Shown piece by piece: positions 34,004-44,177 of a DNA stretch of 64,000 bases. Each line of letters starts with the position of its first letter. The first letter of the stretch is position 1. The DNA is from Caulobacter sp048541825 (GTDB lineage Bacteria; Pseudomonadota; Alphaproteobacteria; Caulobacterales; Caulobacteraceae), in NCBI RefSeq assembly GCF_048541825.1, contig NZ_CP183332.1:496001-560000 (forward strand), read 5' to 3'. Under the pieces are notes generated by a model that was not told the origin of the DNA, did not search any database, and was given only the letters and a program-made list of their open reading frames with translations. A program made the translations under genes and the position numbers.

Positions 34004-34981
34004 ATGGCCATCAAGACCCGTTTCACCGAGATGTTTGGCGTCGAGCATCCGATCGCCCAGGGCGGCATGCAGTGGGTCGGCAAGGCCGAGTTGGTCGCCG
34101 CCGTCGCCAATGCCGGGGCCCTGGGCTTTCTGACCGCCCTGACCCAGCCCACCCCCGAGGACCTGGCCAAGGAGATCGCCCGCACCCGCGATCTCACCGA
34201 CAAGCCGTTCGGGGTCAATCTGACCATCCTGCCGGCCATCAAGCCGCCGCCCTATGCCGAGTACCGGGCCGCGATCATCGAGAGCGGCATCCGCATCGTC
34301 GAGACCGCCGGCTACAAGCCGCAGGAGCATGTCGATCATCTGAAGGCCCATGGCGTGAAGATCATCCACAAGTGCACCGCTGTCCGCCACGCCCTCAGCG
34401 CCGAGCGGATGGGCGTCGACGCCATCTCGATCGACGGCTTCGAGTGCGCCGGCCATCCGGGCGAGGATGACATTCCCGGCCTGATCCTGATCGCCGCCGC
34501 CGCCGACAAGGTGAAGATCCCGATGCTGGCCTCGGGCGGCATTGCCGACGCCCGCGGCCTGGTCGCGGCGCTGGCCCTGGGCGCCGACGGCGTCAACATG
34601 GGCACCCGCTTCTGCGTCACCCAGGAGGCCCCGATCCCGATGGCCTTCAAGGAGCAGATGGTCGCCAATGACGAGCGCCAGACCGACCTGATCTTCCGCA
34701 CCCTGCACAATACCGCCCGGGTGATGCGCAACGCGGTCAGCCAGGAGGTCGTGCAGATCGAGCGGGCCGGCGGGGCCAAGTTCGAGGACGTCCAGCACCT
34801 GGTCGCCGGAACCCGGGGCCGCGACGCCCTGGCCCAGGGCGACACCGACGGCGGCATCTGGTCGGCCGGCATGGTCCAGGGCCTGATCCACGACATCCCG
34901 ACGGTGCGTGAGCTGGTCGACCGTATCGTGGCCGAGGCCGAACAGCTTATTCGCGGCCGGCTGGCGTCGATGGTCGGCTGA
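34004..34981 (+). CDS. Nitronate monooxygenase/2-nitropropane dioxygenase-like FMN enzyme
   Basis: A 325-residue TIM-barrel flavoprotein. The N-terminal PIAQGGMQWVGKAELVAAV, the central GFECAGHPGE with the catalytic-type histidine, SGGIADARG (FMN phosphate) and GADGVNMGTRF are all typical of class NMO enzymes, which detoxify propionate-3-nitronate, and of related enoyl reductases. The ATG at 34004 begins the conserved part, although the frame is open upstream. The role is inferred from the family; the enzyme may instead be a FabK-like reductase, but the overall length and histidine favour NMO. Confidence 0.85.
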   Translation: MAIKTRFTEMFGVEHPIAQGGMQWVGKAELVAAVANAGALGFLTALTQPTPEDLAKEIARTRDLTDKPFGVNLTILPAIKPPPYAEYRAAIIESGIRIVETAGYKPQEHVDHLKAHGVKIIHKCTAVRHALSAERMGVDAISIDGFECAGHPGEDDIPGLILIAAAADKVKIPMLASGGIADARGLVAALALGADGVNMGTRFCVTQEAPIPMAFKEQMVANDERQTDLIFRTLHNTARVMRNAVSQEVVQIERAGGAKFEDVQHLVAGTRGRDALAQGDTDGGIWSAGMVQGLIHDIPTVRELVDRIVAEAEQLIRGRLASMVG

Positions 34982-35052
34982 CGTCGCGCAACCATCACTG
35001 GCCCCGCCCCGCGCGATGGCCGATGAAGGTGCCGACACGCGAGGGACGTTTG

Positions 35053-35676
35053 ATGGCCGATTCGATCGAGACGATGATCGACCGCCTGCGCCATCTGGAG
35101 GAGCAGCTCGAGGCGGCTTTCGCCGCCCGGGCTGGAACCCATGGCCTGGACCTCAAGAGCGGCAAGCCGCGCTTCGGCCCCGAGGTCCGGGCCAGCCAGC
35201 GCAGCCACAAGCGCCGCATCGACGTCTTCAGGACGCCGTGGCCCACCCTGCTGACCATGCCGCTGATCTACGGCATGGTCATTCCTATGGCCCTGATGGA
35301 CCTGGCCGTCAGCGTCTACCAGCTGGGCTGCTTCACCGCCTGGGGCATCGAGCGGGTCCGCCGCCGCGACTATGTGGTCATCGACCGCCACCGGCTGAGC
35401 TATCTGAACCCGGTCCAGAAGCTCAACTGCGTCTATTGCGGCTATGGCAACGGCGTCATCGCCTATGCCCGCGAGATCACCGCCCGCACCGAGCAGTACT
35501 GGTGCCCGATCAAGCACGCCCTCAAGGTCAAGGGCAGCCACGAGCGCTACGCCGCCTTCCTCGACTATGGCGACGCCGAGGGCTTCGTGAAGAGCTCGGC
35601 CGCCTATCGCGAACGCCTGAAGAAGGCCAAGGCCCGGGCTGACGCGGCCAGTCAGTCCGAGACCGGCGTTCCTTAA
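35053..35676 (+). CDS. Conserved membrane-associated protein with a Cys cluster, unknown
   Basis: A 207-residue protein. The first 25 residues form a short coiled coil, residues 65-100 hold hydrophobic segments (TLLTMPLIYGMVIPMALMD), and the C-terminal half contains CVYCGYGNG (C126, C129) and WCPIKHA (C151), plausible metal ligands. GAGGGA lies six bases before the ATG at 35053; a longer start at 35023 is less likely. The family is widespread in proteobacteria but I know no function. Confidence 0.78.
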   Translation: MADSIETMIDRLRHLEEQLEAAFAARAGTHGLDLKSGKPRFGPEVRASQRSHKRRIDVFRTPWPTLLTMPLIYGMVIPMALMDLAVSVYQLGCFTAWGIERVRRRDYVVIDRHRLSYLNPVQKLNCVYCGYGNGVIAYAREITARTEQYWCPIKHALKVKGSHERYAAFLDYGDAEGFVKSSAAYRERLKKAKARADAASQSETGVP

Positions 35677-35768
35677 GTCGGCGTCATGACCGGGAATTCA
35701 CGGGACACCGGAGCCCAGACGGGACACTCAAGGGACGCGTCGCAAGGACGCCGAGGAGTCCGCCGTCG

Positions 35769-36263
35769 ATGCTCATCGCCGCCCTGATCGCCGCCCTGGC
35801 CCTGGCCCCCGCGCCCGCGCCGTCCGTCGAGGTTCCCCCGCCGCCGGCCCTGAACACGGCCATAGCCGAGCGCGACGCCAGGCTGTTTAGCGTGATGTTC
35901 GACCAGTGCGACCCGGCGGCCCTGGCCGATCTGGTGACCCCGGACATGGAATTCTATCACGACAAGGGCGGGCTGATGGCCCACGACGCCTTCCTGGCCG
36001 ACTACGCCGCGAGCTGCGCGACCAAGCTGGCCCCCGACGCCTGGCGCTCGCGGCGCGAGCTGTCAGCCGGGACGATGAAGGTCTACGCCATCCCCGGCTT
36101 CGGCGCGGTCGAGGAGGGCAGCCACGCCTTCTACGAACGCAAGGGCGCCGGTCCCGAACGCCTGGCGGGCACGGCCCGGTTCTCGATCCTGTGGAAGCTG
36201 GAGCCCGACGGCCGCTGGCGCATGGCCCGCACCTTCAGCATCGACCACGCGGCGGCGCCTTAG
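35769..36263 (+). CDS. Exported NTF2-like protein (DUF4440)
   Basis: A 164-residue protein with an N-terminal Ala/Pro-rich signal (LIAALIAALALAPAPA). The mature part looks like a SnoaL/DUF4440 fold with a deep pocket: DPAALADLVTPDMEFYHDKGG and later FSILWKLEPDGRWRM. Secreted members are of unknown role. The gene is followed by a hairpin that separates it from the convergent small gene. No clear link to the neighbouring genes. Confidence 0.8.
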   Translation: MLIAALIAALALAPAPAPSVEVPPPPALNTAIAERDARLFSVMFDQCDPAALADLVTPDMEFYHDKGGLMAHDAFLADYAASCATKLAPDAWRSRRELSAGTMKVYAIPGFGAVEEGSHAFYERKGAGPERLAGTARFSILWKLEPDGRWRMARTFSIDHAAAP

Positions 36264-36271
36264 GGGGCGTC

Positions 36272-36299
36272 AGGTCCCGCCCCGGGAGGGGCAGGACCT
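36272..36299. terminator. Bidirectional hairpin between convergent genes
   Basis: AGGTCC-c-GCCCC-GGGA-GGGGC-a-GGACCT forms an 11-pair stem with one mismatch, starting nine bases after the DUF4440 stop and reaching into the stop of the opposing gene. There is no T tract, so it may be a Rho-assisted terminator. Confidence 0.6.
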
Positions 36300-36591
36300 A
36301 GTCCATCCCGATCATCACGATATCCATCGCCGCCCGCTCCATGGCGATCAGCCACTCGGCCCGTACCTGCGCCAACTGGCGCGCCTCGTCAGCCTGGCGG
36401 GCCTGGACAGCGGCGTCGGCCGGACCGGCGGTGCGGCGTCGGCGCGGCGAGGCTGCGTTGCGGCGGACGGGCTGAGGGCGCGCGGCGCTGGCCACGGCCT
36501 CGGCCGCCCATTTCGTCCGCAAGGCGTCCAGCTTTTGGGTCATGTCCAGATGCCAGGCGGTGACCCTGGCGTCGCGTGAGGTGTCGGTCAT
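36298..36591 (-). CDS. Small basic hypothetical protein
   Basis: A 97-residue protein rich in Ala, Arg and Gln, with two likely helices (DMTQKLDALRTKWAAEA and DEARQLAQVRAEWLIAMER) joined by a basic RRRRT linker. GGAGA lies five bases before the ATG at 36591. A longer frame to 36810 is open but reads from non-coding-like sequence. No family recognised. Confidence 0.55.
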   Translation of the reverse strand: MTDTSRDARVTAWHLDMTQKLDALRTKWAAEAVASAARPQPVRRNAASPRRRRTAGPADAAVQARQADEARQLAQVRAEWLIAMERAAMDIVMIGMD

Positions 36592-37237
36592 GCGTGTCTC
36601 CGAGAAAGCCGGCGGCGCGCGCCGGAAGGGGCGCACGGCTTCGCCGCCGCGCCGGATCGCGGCGCGGGTGAGAACGGGAGAGGCGCGGGGCGTCCGGACC
36701 GCGTCCGGAGCTGCTGTGTGTAGTGTACCGTTTCGACGAGGCCTGACGCCCCGCGCGGTCGTTATCCCTCTGGCCGGGGCGCGCAGGCCTTGTTCAGCCT
36801 TATGCCCCACCCGGGTTTTGTCCTGCCGCGCGACGCACCCAGCCGTCAGGCTGCGGCAACGCCGATTCCGGAGGAACCCGGAGCGAACCTTCGGGCGGGC
36901 GGGGGCCCTCCGACGGACCTCCCGATAGGCGGGTTTACGTCACCCGCCTTCCCATCAAGCCGGCCGGTCCCGCATCACGCGACTCCGGCGGCCCCGCTCG
37001 ACCGCGTCCCCGCCGCGCGTCTCGGGCCGGATCCAAGAGCCCTCTCCCTCGCGAGGGGATGAGGAGAAGTCTACGGCAGGTTTGGGCGCGTCTGATGGGC
37101 GCGATCGTTTTTTCTGCAGGGCGTTGAAAGGGTTGGGGTTTGTGGCGGCGGGCGCGGGGATGGACGGGGCGCGATGCCCGTGGTCTTGCCTTCTCCCCAT
37201 GCGGGAGAAGGCAAGAGTCGTCGCGCCAACCATCTGC
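36592..37237. other. 650-base gene-free region
   Basis: Frames are open here but none looks coding in composition. It holds the promoter of the small gene at 36591, an interrupted repeat near 37029-37050 (CCCTCTCCC...GGGGATGAGG), and a 13-base perfect hairpin at 37185-37215 just beyond the hybrid kinase stop. I see no RNA gene. Confidence 0.5.
37185..37215. repeat. Perfect 13-base hairpin after the hybrid kinase gene
   Basis: CTTGCCTTCTCCC-CATGC-GGGAGAAGGCAAG. It lies 23 bases beyond the minus-strand kinase stop and may stop its transcription, but no T tract follows on that strand. It resembles the CTTCCCCC/GGGGGAAG units elsewhere in the window. Confidence 0.7.
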
Positions 37238-39091
37238 CTAGCGCGCGGCCGCCATTTCCTGGACGGCGGCGAGGATGCCGAAGAGTTCGGAGACGATGAT
37301 CGGCTTGGCCAGGACGCCGTCGACCCCGGCCTCGTGGTAGCGCACCAGGTCGTCCTCGAACACATTGGCCGTCACCATGACGATCGGCGTCAGGCAGGCC
37401 TTGGTCTCCAGGGCGCGGATCGCCCGGGTGGCGGTGACGCCGTCCATGCGGGGCATGTTGGCGTCCATCAGGATCAGGTCGAAGGGCTCCTGCTGCACCG
37501 CCTCCAGCGCCGCCTGACCGTCGTCGACGATCAAGGCCTCCAGGCCGACCTGGGACAGCAGCAGTTGCAGGACGCGCCGGTTGGCCGGATTGTCCTCGGC
37601 GGCCAGAATGCGCAGCGCCAGGGCCGGCATGGTCTCGGTGGGCTCGGGCTCGGACGCCACCTTGGCCGGCTCGGCGGGAAAGTCGAACCAGAAGCGGAAG
37701 CCGCCGGCCGCCCGGGACTCGGCCTCCGAGTCGCAGCCGATCTCGCCGCCCAGCGCCTGGATATTGGCGGCGCAGATCGCCAGTCCCATACCTACGCCAC
37801 CGGTCTCGCGACCCTGGCGGGCCGGCTGGAAGGGTGTGAACAGCTGGTCCCGGTCATCGTCGGCGATGCCCTGGCCGGTGTCGCGCACCTCGACCAGCAT
37901 CCGGTCGGCCTTGCCCGCGGACGGGCTGAGCCGCACGTGGATTGCGCCGCCGACGGGGGTGAACTTGACGGCATTGGAGATCAGGTTGGTGAGGGTCTGC
38001 TCAATCTTGCCGGGGTCGCTGAGGATCCTGCAGGACTCGGGCAGGGCGGTGAGGTCCAGGGTCATGGACAGGCCCTTGGCCCCGGCCGGGGTCCGCCACA
38101 GGTCGAACAGATCCCGGGTCATCTGCACGAGGTCGAACTCGGTCTGGGCGACTGCGCTGGCCCCGGATTCCACCCGCACGAAGTCCATGACGGCGCTGAG
38201 CAGGCGCAGCAGCATGCCGCCGGAGCGGCGGATGCCGTCGAGGTGATCGCGCTGCTCGCCATCCAGCGGGGTCGCCGCCAAGGCCTCGGCGAGGCCGAGG
38301 ACAGCGTTCAGCGGCGTGCGGACCTCGTGGCTGGCGACGGCCAGCAGCTGGGTCTTGGCGCGGCTGGCCGCCTCGGCCCGGTGCAGCATCTGTTCCAGAT
38401 CCCGCTGGGCGGCGGCGGCGGCGACGGTGGCCCGGTCGCGCTCGATGGCCCGCCCCAGGACCGCGCCGATCCGGTCCAGAAAGTCGAGGGTGTCCTGCCC
38501 CGGATCCAGGGCGATCTCCTGGGCGAACTCCAGCACGGCGGCGACTTCGGACCCGACCATGACCGGCAGGGCGATGGCGCCGGCGATGCCGTGGTCCAAA
38601 GCGATTCTGGCGCGCGGGAAACTCGGGTCTGTCTCATTGGCGTGCCAGTGCGCCCGGGCGTCCGACAGAACCAGGCCGGGCAGACCGACCCCCTCGTCGA
38701 ATTCCAGGTCTTGGGTCGCGGCGATGATCAACGAGGCGTCAAAGCTGGCTCTGACCCACGAGATCCCGGACGCCCGCAGTCGGCGCCGGCCCTCTGCCGG
38801 GGTGTCGACGAACTGCACATGGCCGCCGGTCCAGCCGTTGAATCTGCAAATGCTCTCGAGGGCTATCCGCAGGACGTCGGTGAGGTCGCCGCTCCGGTTG
38901 GCCATGATGGCCAGTTCCGACAGCAGGCGCATCTGTTCCTTCTGCCGGAACAGGTTCAGGGTCTCGCGCTCGGCGATCAACTCGGCCTCGTGCCGCGCCC
39001 GGCTCTCGCGCTCCAGACGGCGCTCCAGGCGGGCGATCCGTTCGAGGAGCACCGCAGGCGGATCGACCGTGGGCGTCAGGGGTCTAGGCAC
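37238..39091 (-). CDS. hnoK: Hybrid sensor histidine kinase with GAF domain, partner of H-NOX
   Basis: A 617-residue soluble kinase. An N-terminal coiled coil (15-55) is followed by a GAF domain (about 60-220), HisKA with phospho-acceptor H255 (VASHEVRTPLNAV), HATPase_c with N373 and G1 box DTGQG at 404-408, and a C-terminal receiver with D543 (LMDANMPRMDG) and K596. No membrane helix is present, so it should be cytosolic. It starts with a GTG 8 bases inside the H-NOX gene's end. H-NOX proteins in such operons control kinase activity in response to NO. The output regulator is not adjacent. Confidence 0.9.
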   Translation of the reverse strand: MPRPLTPTVDPPAVLLERIARLERRLERESRARHEAELIAERETLNLFRQKEQMRLLSELAIMANRSGDLTDVLRIALESICRFNGWTGGHVQFVDTPAEGRRRLRASGISWVRASFDASLIIAATQDLEFDEGVGLPGLVLSDARAHWHANETDPSFPRARIALDHGIAGAIALPVMVGSEVAAVLEFAQEIALDPGQDTLDFLDRIGAVLGRAIERDRATVAAAAAQRDLEQMLHRAEAASRAKTQLLAVASHEVRTPLNAVLGLAEALAATPLDGEQRDHLDGIRRSGGMLLRLLSAVMDFVRVESGASAVAQTEFDLVQMTRDLFDLWRTPAGAKGLSMTLDLTALPESCRILSDPGKIEQTLTNLISNAVKFTPVGGAIHVRLSPSAGKADRMLVEVRDTGQGIADDDRDQLFTPFQPARQGRETGGVGMGLAICAANIQALGGEIGCDSEAESRAAGGFRFWFDFPAEPAKVASEPEPTETMPALALRILAAEDNPANRRVLQLLLSQVGLEALIVDDGQAALEAVQQEPFDLILMDANMPRMDGVTATRAIRALETKACLTPIVMVTANVFEDDLVRYHEAGVDGVLAKPIIVSELFGILAAVQEMAAAR

Positions 39092-39641
39092 GAACCGGTT
39101 GGCTCAGTGGCCAGGCGACCCGGAACGTGCAGTGCGGATCGCCCCGGTCGGTGCAGGTCAGGTGCTGAAAGTCGATTTGCTCGCCGAAATGGCGGGCCGC
39201 GCCTTCGGTGAAGCCCTGGGCCAGGGCGCACATGCGACGGGGCGAGCGATAGTCCATGTGCATGCTGTCGCTTGCGGCGTTCCGGATGTCAAAGTGCGGG
39301 CACACTGCCCCGACATAGAGCTTTTGCACCTCGGCATGGATGACATCGTTGATGCCCGCCAGGAAGGTCCGGGTTCCGACGTGGCCTTCGAAGAACACCG
39401 GATAGGCGCTGGCCAGATGCGGCATGGCCTGCTGTCCGAACCAGCGCAGCACCGCCCCGCGGTCCAGGCCCAGCTTTTCGCAGGCGGCCTCGACCAGAGC
39501 CTCCAGTTCGGCGTCGTCATAACTTCCGAGCGAGGTATAGGCGCCGGAGACGCCAGCCTGATCGACGAGGTCGTCCCAGACGTCATCGCCATGAGCCTCG
39601 GTGACCACAGCCTGCAGCAGATTGAAAACGACGCCCTTCAT
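39084..39641 (-). CDS. hnoX: H-NOX heme-nitric oxide sensor
   Basis: A 185-residue H-NOX protein. The axial heme histidine is H102 (NDVIHAEVQKLY), P115 is present, and the heme-propionate motif YxSxR is exactly Y131-S133-R135. Residue 140, where O2-binding H-NOX proteins carry a tyrosine, is leucine, which predicts NO/CO binding without stable O2 binding. The ATG at 39641 follows GGGGTAGG; the upstream frame to 39731 is not conserved. The gene overlaps the hybrid kinase gene, its expected partner. Confidence 0.92.
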   Translation of the reverse strand: MKGVVFNLLQAVVTEAHGDDVWDDLVDQAGVSGAYTSLGSYDDAELEALVEAACEKLGLDRGAVLRWFGQQAMPHLASAYPVFFEGHVGTRTFLAGINDVIHAEVQKLYVGAVCPHFDIRNAASDSMHMDYRSPRRMCALAQGFTEGAARHFGEQIDFQHLTCTDRGDPHCTFRVAWPLSQPVRA

Positions 39642-40006
39642 ATCCCTACCCCTTGGCTTGGCCGTGTGTCCCAGCGTCAACACCCGCAGCCTGAGAGCGG
39701 CGCGAGTATCGGGAGGTGGAGGGATCGCCAACGGCGAACGCCCGGCCTTCCGACTGTTGAGCGTTAAGCTAGCGCAACGAAAAGTAGAAAACGATTGCCT
39801 TAACTTGACTCTAATGGGTCATTTTGTCGCACAAGTCATCTTGGGCGTAAAGCTCAAAGACAGTAGAGATTGGGTGTAATTCAATTTGTGACAGAGTTAA
39901 AAATCGTTATTCAAACATAATTGGACTCGAGAAGATCAAAAGTATTGGCGCAGCGTGACGCCGGGCCCTTCGGGCCGTCCTCCCCCGGAGGGGGAGGATC
40001 TCAACC
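39642..40006. other. AT-rich control region upstream of the H-NOX operon
   Basis: About 365 bases, notably AT-richer than the surroundings in 39770-39950. It contains TTAA-N7-CTAA at 39801-39815, one base off the CtrA-box pattern TTAA-N7-TTAA, with a GANTC methylation site (GACTC, 39808-39812) inside it and another at 39924-39928. A partial palindromic repeat lies at 39962-39997. The H-NOX promoter should be here. I see no gene. Confidence 0.45.
39962..39997. repeat. Partial CCTCCCCC-family palindromic repeat beside uvrB
   Basis: A short copy with CGGGCCC-TTCG-GGCC at 39962-39976 and CCTCCCCC-GGA-GGGGGAGG at 39979-39997. It ends nine bases from the uvrB stop and has the same GGGGGAGGATC end as the full copies at 18457-18567 and 28647-28752. 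It could act as the uvrB terminator. Confidence 0.75.
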
Positions 40007-42262
<2,256 letters not shown>

Positions 42263-42454
42263 GGTCTGAAAGTAGGGCTGCGCGCGGCCTAAGGCTAGGG
42301 GCCCTGCTGACGGAGGGTGTCAGCAGGCTGGCGGGACATGGCGGCAGGCCCCGGTGACAGAAAAAATCAGGCACTGAACCCGTTGCGGTTTCGGTTCGTT
42401 GCCCTCACATGCAGGTCTCAACTGGCCCCGTCGAGGGCGAAACGAGGGTTCCCC

Positions 42455-43087
42455 GTGCTGCTTGAAAAGCTGAACTGGCGCTATGCCGCCAAGAAGATGG
42501 ATCCGGCCAAGGTGGTGGCGGACGACAAGGTCGAGCGCATTGTCGAGGCCGCGCGACTGGCGCCGACCTCCAGCGGCCTGCAGCCGTTCGAGGTCTATGT
42601 GGTGACCAACACGGCGGTGCGCGAGAAGATCAAGGCCATCGCCTGGAACCAGGCCCAGGTCACCGACGGCTCGCACCTGCTGGTGTTCGCCGCCTGGGAC
42701 AACTACACGGCCGACCGCATCAACCACATGTTCGACCTGGTCAATGAGGTCCGGGGCATTCGCAACGAGGGCTGGGAGAACTATCGCCAGATGCTGCTGG
42801 CCTCCTATCCGCAGCGCGACGCGCAGCTGAACTATGAGCACGCAGCCCGTCAGGCCTATATCGCTGTCGGCCTGTCCCTGGCCCAGGCGGCCTTTGAAGA
42901 GGTCGACGCGACGCCGATGGAGGGCTTCGATCCGGCCTCACTGGACGAGATCCTGGGCCTGCGCGAGCGTGGTCTGCGCTCGGTGGTCATCATCCCGCTG
43001 GGCTATCGCCAGCCCGAGGGCGACTGGCTGGTCAATCTCAAGAAGGTCCGCCGTCCGCTCGACCAGTTCGTGACCGACGTGAAGTAA
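42455..43087 (+). CDS. Nitroreductase-family FMN oxidoreductase
   Basis: A 210-residue NfsB-type enzyme. The N-terminal WRYAAKKMDPAKVV and ARLAPTSSGLQPFEVYVV segment binds FMN phosphate, and VVIIPLGYRQPEGDW is the typical C-terminal loop. It reduces nitro compounds or quinones with NAD(P)H. The GTG at 42455 follows a GAGGG site; upstream frame to 42317 has no homology style. Downstream a hairpin separates it from a convergent gene. Symbols such as nfsB would be a guess. Confidence 0.88.
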   Translation: MLLEKLNWRYAAKKMDPAKVVADDKVERIVEAARLAPTSSGLQPFEVYVVTNTAVREKIKAIAWNQAQVTDGSHLLVFAAWDNYTADRINHMFDLVNEVRGIRNEGWENYRQMLLASYPQRDAQLNYEHAARQAYIAVGLSLAQAAFEEVDATPMEGFDPASLDEILGLRERGLRSVVIIPLGYRQPEGDWLVNLKKVRRPLDQFVTDVK

Positions 43088-43089
43088 GA

Positions 43090-43109
43090 CCCTCCGGCTC
43101 TCCGGAGGG
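43090..43109. terminator. Hairpin between convergent nitroreductase and exported-protein genes
   Basis: CCCTCCGG-CTCT-CCGGAGGG, an 8-pair perfect stem with a 4-base loop, begins two bases after the nitroreductase stop and ends eight bases before the opposing gene. No T tract. It may serve both genes. Confidence 0.55.
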
Positions 43110-43116
43110 GCCCGGC

Positions 43117-43686
43117 TCAGCCGCCGACGCGGGTCAGCGTCGAGCGGTTGCGCTGGATCCAGGCCTCGGCGGCGTCGTCGAGGAAGTCGACCTCCTTCAA
43201 GGTGGTCATGCGGTCGCCGTCGCGGACGGTGGTCACGCGCAGGCGGGCCGGACGGTCGGCGTCACGGCTGTCTGTCTCGGCGATGATCGTCCAGTGGGTG
43301 GCGTCGGCCGGTGGCGCGGGCAGGCGCAGCGCGCTGGTCTCCAGGCTGGTCTCGCGGCCCTTGCGGAAGCTGGCCGAGGTTTCCTTGCCGGTGGCCGGGT
43401 CGAACAGCTCGACCGTGGTGATGCGCACGATACCCACCCGAGGACCGTCGTCGAAGTCGGCCTTGCGGATCACGGTGACGCCGTCGCCGCCGTCCTCGAT
43501 CCTCACCTTCATCGGAATGCCGAACCAGCGGTCGGCCTGATAGTCGCGATATTCCAGCTTGCCCTCCCACGCCCCGACCGTGGTCAGCCGCACGGCGGCG
43601 ATGTCGAGCGGAGCCTGGGCGGCGGCCGGGACGCCGGAGAACGCCAGGCTGGTCGCCAGCAGGGCGAAGAGGGTGCGGCGGCGCAT
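43117..43686 (-). CDS. Exported hypothetical protein
   Basis: A 189-residue protein with a Sec signal (RRRTLFALLATSLAFSGVPAAAQA, cleaved near residue 24). The mature sequence is beta-rich (GAWEGKLEYRDYQADRWFG, VRIEDGGDGVTVIRKADF) and recalls small lipocalin-like or DUF1579-like secreted proteins, but I cannot place it. It shares a 148-base divergent region with the PadR gene. No neighbour suggests a function. Confidence 0.7.
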   Translation of the reverse strand: MRRRTLFALLATSLAFSGVPAAAQAPLDIAAVRLTTVGAWEGKLEYRDYQADRWFGIPMKVRIEDGGDGVTVIRKADFDDGPRVGIVRITTVELFDPATGKETSASFRKGRETSLETSALRLPAPPADATHWTIIAETDSRDADRPARLRVTTVRDGDRMTTLKEVDFLDDAAEAWIQRNRSTLTRVGG

Positions 43687-43777
43687 GGTCTAGATCTCCT
43701 GGCCCGACGCAGCGAGCTTCACCCAGATATACGCCGCCAGCGAACATTGGGATGCGGGCGATTGACTCTCAGTTCAC

Positions 43778-43818
43778 TGTGCGCCACACAGTGTGCGTCA
43801 CACACCATGTGGCGCACA
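43778..43818. promoter_or_regulatory. Nested inverted repeats upstream of the PadR gene
   Basis: TGTGCGCCACA (43778-43788) and TGTGGCGCACA (43808-43818) are a perfect 11-base inverted repeat, and GTGTG-CGT-CACAC (43791-43803) nests between them. They end 17 bases before the PadR start. Likely the PadR operator and promoter; it may also affect the divergent exported-protein gene. Confidence 0.75.
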
Positions 43819-43834
43819 CAATACGGCGCACACT

Positions 43835-44164
43835 ATGCCCAGCGATACAGACATCTTTGAACAGCTCCGCCAGGAGCTTCGGCGCGGAACCCTGATCCTG
43901 GCCGTGCTGGCCCAGCTACGGGTCGAGCGCTACGGCTACAGCCTGCGCCAGGCCCTTTCTTCGGTAGGGGTCGAGATCGACGAAGGCGCGCTCTATCCCA
44001 TGCTGCGCCGGCTGGAAGGGCAGGGCCTGCTGACCAGCGAGTGGCGCGAGGAAGACAAGCGCAAGAAGCGTTTCTACCGGCTGTCGTCGCAGGGCGAGGC
44101 CGTTCTGGCCCGGCTTGCCGGCGAATGGCGCTCCATCAACGACACCCTGCAACCCCTGCTTTGA
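43835..44164 (+). CDS. PadR-family transcriptional regulator
   Basis: A 109-residue regulator with the winged helix-turn-helix typical of PadR: LRRGTLILAVLAQL, GYSLRQALSS, DEGALYPMLRRLEGQGLL and KKRFYRLSSQG. An upstream ATG at 43793 falls inside the operator repeats and is unlikely. The stop lies 13 bases before a membrane-protein gene carrying a HAAS-like N-terminal domain, a common pairing in which PadR controls the membrane protein. The signal is unknown. Confidence 0.9.
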   Translation: MPSDTDIFEQLRQELRRGTLILAVLAQLRVERYGYSLRQALSSVGVEIDEGALYPMLRRLEGQGLLTSEWREEDKRKKRFYRLSSQGEAVLARLAGEWRSINDTLQPLL

Positions 44165-44177
44165 GAGAGGACGGATC

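Noticed and set aside
37029..37215. Possible small RNA near the hybrid kinase end
   Set aside because: Only repeats and a hairpin without a T tract or clear promoter are visible.
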